From the NCBI RefSeq assembly GCF_030316825.1, contig NZ_JASZYU010000001.1:1302001-1366000 (forward strand): DNA of 64,000 nt, in the 5' to 3' direction. Source of the stretch: Variovorax fucosicus. GTDB lineage: Bacteria > Pseudomonadota > Gammaproteobacteria > Burkholderiales > Burkholderiaceae_C. The notes beneath the pieces were generated by a model. It made no database searches and had not been told where the DNA came from. It saw nothing but the letters and a program-made list of their open reading frames with translations. The position numbers and the translations under genes are program-made. Below, in pieces: positions 61,415 through 64,000 of this stretch. The first letter of the stretch is position 1, and every line of letters begins with the position of its first letter.

Positions 61415-62499
61415 GCAGTTCGATCAAGTCCACGGCGCTGGAGCCCGACAAGTCGCTCGACGGCGAGGCCGTGTCCCTGCTGCAGCGCATCGGCCGCGCG
61501 ATGCCGGTCTATGGCCTCGTGGTGTTGACGGTGGCACTGGCGCTGCTGTTCTCGGTGCTGCTGCCCGACACCTTTCCCACGCTGTTCAACCTGCGCGCGA
61601 TCCTGGCCGACAAATCGGTGATCGCGCTGCTCGCGCTGGCTGCCACCATCCCGATGATCACCGGCAAGATCGACCTCACGGTGGGCTATGGCATCGTGCT
61701 GTGGCACATCCTCGCGATCAGCCTGCAGACGCAGCTGGGTCTGCCCTGGCCGGCGGCCGTGCTGGTGGTGCTGGCATGCGCGGCACTGTTCGGCGTGCTC
61801 AACGGCCTGCTGGTCGAGCTGGCGCAGATCGACTCCTTCATCGCCACGCTGGGCACCGGCACGGTGATCTACGCGGTGGCCATGTGGCACAGCGGCGGGC
61901 GGCAGGTGGTGGGCGAATTGCCCGACGGCTTTGTCGGCATTGCGGCCGGCAGCCTGCTGGGCCTGCCCATCGGCGCCTTCTATGTGCTCGCGGTGAGCGT
62001 CACGCTGTGGGTGGTCACCGAGTTCACGCCGCTGGGCCGCGCGCTCTACGTGATCGGCGCGAATCCGAAGGCGGCGCAGCTCAATGGCATTTCGGTACGC
62101 CGGCATGTGATGGGTGCGTTTGTCGCCTCGGGGCTGCTGTCGGGCTTTGCGGGCGTGCTGCTGGCCTCGCGGCTGCAGATCGGGCAGGCCAGCGTGGGGC
62201 TCGAATTCCTGCTGCCGGCGCTGGTCGGCGCCTTTCTCGGCTCCACCACCATCCGCCCCGGCCGCGTGAATGTCTGGGGCACGCTGGTGGGCGTTGCGAT
62301 TCTCGCCATCGGCATTTCGGGCATCCAGCAGTTCGGCGGCGCCTTCTATGTGGAGCCGCTGTTCAACGGGCTGACGCTGCTGGTGTCCATCGGCATCGCC
62401 GGCTGGGCGCAGCAGCGGCGCAACCGTTCGATCAAGCGGCGCATTGCCGAGCGGCAGCTCGACCATGCGGCACCGGTTCCCTCAACCCCGTCGAAATGA
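61411..62499 (+). CDS. Sugar ABC transporter permease (RbsC type)
   Basis: A 362-residue permease with about ten helices. Family motifs are LAATIPMITGKIDLTVGYGI (RbsC-like GxxDLSVG), FIATLGTGTVIYAVAMWHSG and RALYVIGANPKAAQLNGISV (the coupling loop EAAR..GI). It transports a monosaccharide or polyol with the adjacent ATPase and receptor. The ATG overlaps the ATPase stop by four bases. Confidence 0.92.
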   Translation: MSSSIKSTALEPDKSLDGEAVSLLQRIGRAMPVYGLVVLTVALALLFSVLLPDTFPTLFNLRAILADKSVIALLALAATIPMITGKIDLTVGYGIVLWHILAISLQTQLGLPWPAAVLVVLACAALFGVLNGLLVELAQIDSFIATLGTGTVIYAVAMWHSGGRQVVGELPDGFVGIAAGSLLGLPIGAFYVLAVSVTLWVVTEFTPLGRALYVIGANPKAAQLNGISVRRHVMGAFVASGLLSGFAGVLLASRLQIGQASVGLEFLLPALVGAFLGSTTIRPGRVNVWGTLVGVAILAIGISGIQQFGGAFYVEPLFNGLTLLVSIGIAGWAQQRRNRSIKRRIAERQLDHAAPVPSTPSK

Positions 62500-62530
62500 A
62501 GACGGCCCCCTGCAACCACTGGAGACAAGC

Positions 62531-63646
62531 ATGAAGAAGAGTGTTCTCGCGCGCACGGCGGCCGCCGTGCTGGCCCTGTGCGCCGCAGCCACGCTGACGA
62601 CCAAGGCGATGGCCGACGATTTTCTCGATGCCGCGAAAAAGAAAGTCGACGTCGCCACCATGACCAAGGAGAAGTGGGACGGTCCCACCACCGGCCCCAA
62701 GGCCAGCGCCGGCAAGACCATCGTCTTCGTCGCGGGCGACATGAAGAACGGCGGCATCGTCGGCGTCAGCAAGGGCGTGGAGGAAGCGGGCCGCGCCATC
62801 GGCTGGACCGTGCGCGTGATCGACGGACAGGGCACGGTCAGCGGGCGCACCGCCGCGCTCAACCAGGCGCTGGCCGTCAAGCCCGCGGGCATCGTGGTCG
62901 GCGGCTTCGACACGACCGAGCAGAAGGCAGCCTTTTCGGGCGCGGCCAAGTCGGGCATTCCGCTGGTCGGCTGGCACTCGGGCGAACAGCCCGGCCCGAA
63001 CGACAAGGCCGGCCTCTACGCCAACGTGACCACCGTGACCGACGACGTGGCCGATGTCGCCGCCTCGTGGGTGGTGGCCGATTCGGGCGGCAAGGCGGGC
63101 GTGGTGATCTTCACCGATTCGCAATACGCCATTGCGCTCTACAAGGCACGCGCGATGGAGGCGGTGATCAAGAAGTGCGGCGGCTGCACCGTGCTGAGCT
63201 TCGAGGACAGCCCGATCTCCGAAAGCTCCACCCGCATGCCGCAGCTCACCACCTCGCTGCTGCAGCGCTTCGGCGACAAGTGGACCCATTCGCTGGCCAT
63301 CAACGACCTGTACTTCGACTTCATGGGCCCCTCGCTCACGGCGGCGGGCAAGAAGGGCGACGGCTCACCCAAGGCCGTGTCGGCCGGCGACGGCTCGGAA
63401 GCGGCTTACCAGCGCATCCGCACGCAGCGCTTCCAGGCCGGCACCGTGCCGGAGCCCCTGAACATGCAGGGCTGGCAGATCGTCGACGAGCTCAATCGCG
63501 CCTTCAGCAAGGAGAAGTGGTCGGGCTATGTGCCCAAGGTGCACCTCGTGACCGTGGGCAACGTGGGCAAGGACGGCGGGCCGAAGAACGTGTTCGACCC
63601 CGACAACGGTTACCGCACGCAGTACAAGACGCTGTGGGGCAAGTGA
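62531..63646 (+). CDS. Sugar ABC transporter periplasmic-binding protein
   Basis: A 371-residue receptor with signal peptide TAAAVLALCAAATLTTKAMA. The mature sequence has the type I periplasmic-binding fold: TIVFVAGDMKNGGIVGVSKG, AVKPAGIVVGGFDTTEQKAA and GIPLVGWHSGEQPGP. The WHSG loop and Cys-Gly-Gly-Cys pair (KKCGGCTVL) distinguish it from ribose-binding protein; the sugar bound is unknown. It starts 31 bp after the permease gene. A GC hairpin (63667-63691) follows 20 bp after its stop. Confidence 0.9.
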   Translation: MKKSVLARTAAAVLALCAAATLTTKAMADDFLDAAKKKVDVATMTKEKWDGPTTGPKASAGKTIVFVAGDMKNGGIVGVSKGVEEAGRAIGWTVRVIDGQGTVSGRTAALNQALAVKPAGIVVGGFDTTEQKAAFSGAAKSGIPLVGWHSGEQPGPNDKAGLYANVTTVTDDVADVAASWVVADSGGKAGVVIFTDSQYAIALYKARAMEAVIKKCGGCTVLSFEDSPISESSTRMPQLTTSLLQRFGDKWTHSLAINDLYFDFMGPSLTAAGKKGDGSPKAVSAGDGSEAAYQRIRTQRFQAGTVPEPLNMQGWQIVDELNRAFSKEKWSGYVPKVHLVTVGNVGKDGGPKNVFDPDNGYRTQYKTLWGK

Positions 63647-63666
63647 GGCGCTCGTGAGGCATCGTC

Positions 63667-63691
63667 GCCCGGCCGGCAGGACCGGCTGGGC
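63667..63691. terminator. GC-rich hairpin after the sugar ABC operon
   Basis: GCCCGGCCGG-CAGGA-CCGGCTGGGC pairs at nine of ten positions, then a second small hairpin GGGCTG-CCGA-CAGCC. There is no T-run, so it is a weak or Rho-dependent transcript end. Confidence 0.4.
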
Positions 63692-63760
63692 GCGGGCTGC
63701 CGACAGCCTGCGGGCGGGGGGGCGGTGGAGATCGGAGAACGAGGGTTTCTTTCTACTTCT

Positions 63761-63786
63761 CAATTAAGTTGCACACAATTTAATTG
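63761..63786. promoter_or_regulatory. Tandem OhrR-type boxes
   Basis: CAATTAAGTTG (63761-63771) and CAATTTAATTG (63776-63786) sit in an AT-rich patch just before the MarR-family gene. The second is the same palindrome as the core of known OhrR operators (CAATTAAATTG read on either strand); the first differs at one base. Two adjacent boxes suggest cooperative autorepression. Confidence 0.6.
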
Positions 63787-63803
63787 CCAGCTACAATTCA
63801 GCC

Positions 63804-64000
63804 ATGCGCACCGCACCCACCTCCGACGACCTGCTGAAGCTCGACAACCAGTTGTGCTTCGCGGTGTATTCGGCGTCGCTCGCGATGACGCGTCTGTACA
63901 AGCCGCTGCTCGAAAAGCTCAACCTCACCTATCCGCAATACCTCGTCATGCTCGCGCTCTGGGAGCGCGACGGGTTGATGGTGTCGGAGCTTGGCACGCA
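63804..64000 (+). CDS. OhrR/MarR-family peroxide-sensing regulator, 3' end missing
   Basis: The first 65 codons are visible; the gene runs off the right edge. The N-terminus ([20 protein letters not shown], then [20 protein letters not shown]) matches OhrR, including the reactive Cys in DNQLCFAVY near residue 18 that organic hydroperoxides oxidise. OhrR represses ohr, which detoxifies organic peroxides; an ohr gene would be expected nearby outside the window. The tandem boxes upstream fit autorepression. Confidence 0.85.
   Translation, partial: MRTAPTSDDLLKLDNQLCFAVYSASLAMTRLYKPLLEKLNLTYPQYLVMLALWERDGLMVSELGT

Noticed and set aside
1-64000. Genomic island or recent transfer
   Set aside because: No tRNA, integrase, insertion sequence or clear shift in base composition is visible, apart from short AT-rich promoter patches.

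Overview
The window is GC-rich, gene-dense DNA typical of a metabolically versatile soil or rhizosphere betaproteobacterium. The gene mix (Bug/TctC receptors, a TctAB transporter, a Liv-type ABC operon with an acyl-CoA ligase, Atu-like CoA genes, many LysR regulators) and two dispersed intergenic repeat families suggest a Comamonadaceae member close to Variovorax. This placement is inferred from gene content, not from a marker gene. No rRNA, tRNA, CRISPR array, insertion sequence or prophage was seen.

Layout. 1-2.3 kb: the end of a beta-propeller protein and a glutathione transferase. 2.4-10.7 kb: a tightly overlapping operon for branched or isoprenoid acyl-CoA catabolism: two biotin-dependent carboxylase subunits, a PECR/AtuG-like SDR and two acyl-CoA dehydrogenases, followed by a TIM-barrel isomerase and a small membrane protein. 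10.8-12.8 kb: tctB-tctA without a receptor, ending in an intrinsic terminator. 13.0-17.0 kb: four overlapping genes (DUF3348, DUF802, OmpA-like, DUF2894) that I read as an ion-driven inner-membrane motor related in architecture to MotAB/TolQR/ZorAB. This is the most interesting locus. 17.0-20.7 kb: a type Va autotransporter and an HTH protein. 20.8-25.3 kb: an MFS / MBL-fold / SDR / SnoaL-like operon divergent from a Crp/Fnr regulator. 25.3-30.2 kb: an amidase / Bug receptor / DHA2 MFS operon divergent from a LysR gene. 30.2-32.4 kb: cytochrome P450 and GNAT. 32.6-37.9 kb: a metallophosphoesterase and a 1258-residue GMC-oxidoreductase/alpha-beta-hydrolase fusion. 38.0-41.0 kb: a winged-helix/ATPase/TPR regulator and a 59-residue DUF3606 protein. 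41.0-44.6 kb: LysR, Bug receptor and a UxaA/GarD dehydratase for sugar acids. 44.7-52.6 kb: AraC regulator and the livHMGF / acyl-CoA ligase / receptor operon, interrupted by a 183-bp inverted-repeat element. 52.7-57.6 kb: AtuA-family protein, purT, a 3-hydroxyacyl-CoA dehydrogenase and an enoyl-CoA hydratase. 57.6-63.6 kb: a LacI-controlled sugar ABC transporter and a 3-hydroxyisobutyrate-dehydrogenase-like enzyme, with matching operator palindromes. 63.8-64.0 kb: the start of an OhrR/MarR regulator behind tandem OhrR-type boxes.

Together the genes describe a scavenger: transporters feed acids, sugars and aromatic or fatty acids into CoA-dependent beta-oxidation modules, mostly run as small operons with a divergent regulator.
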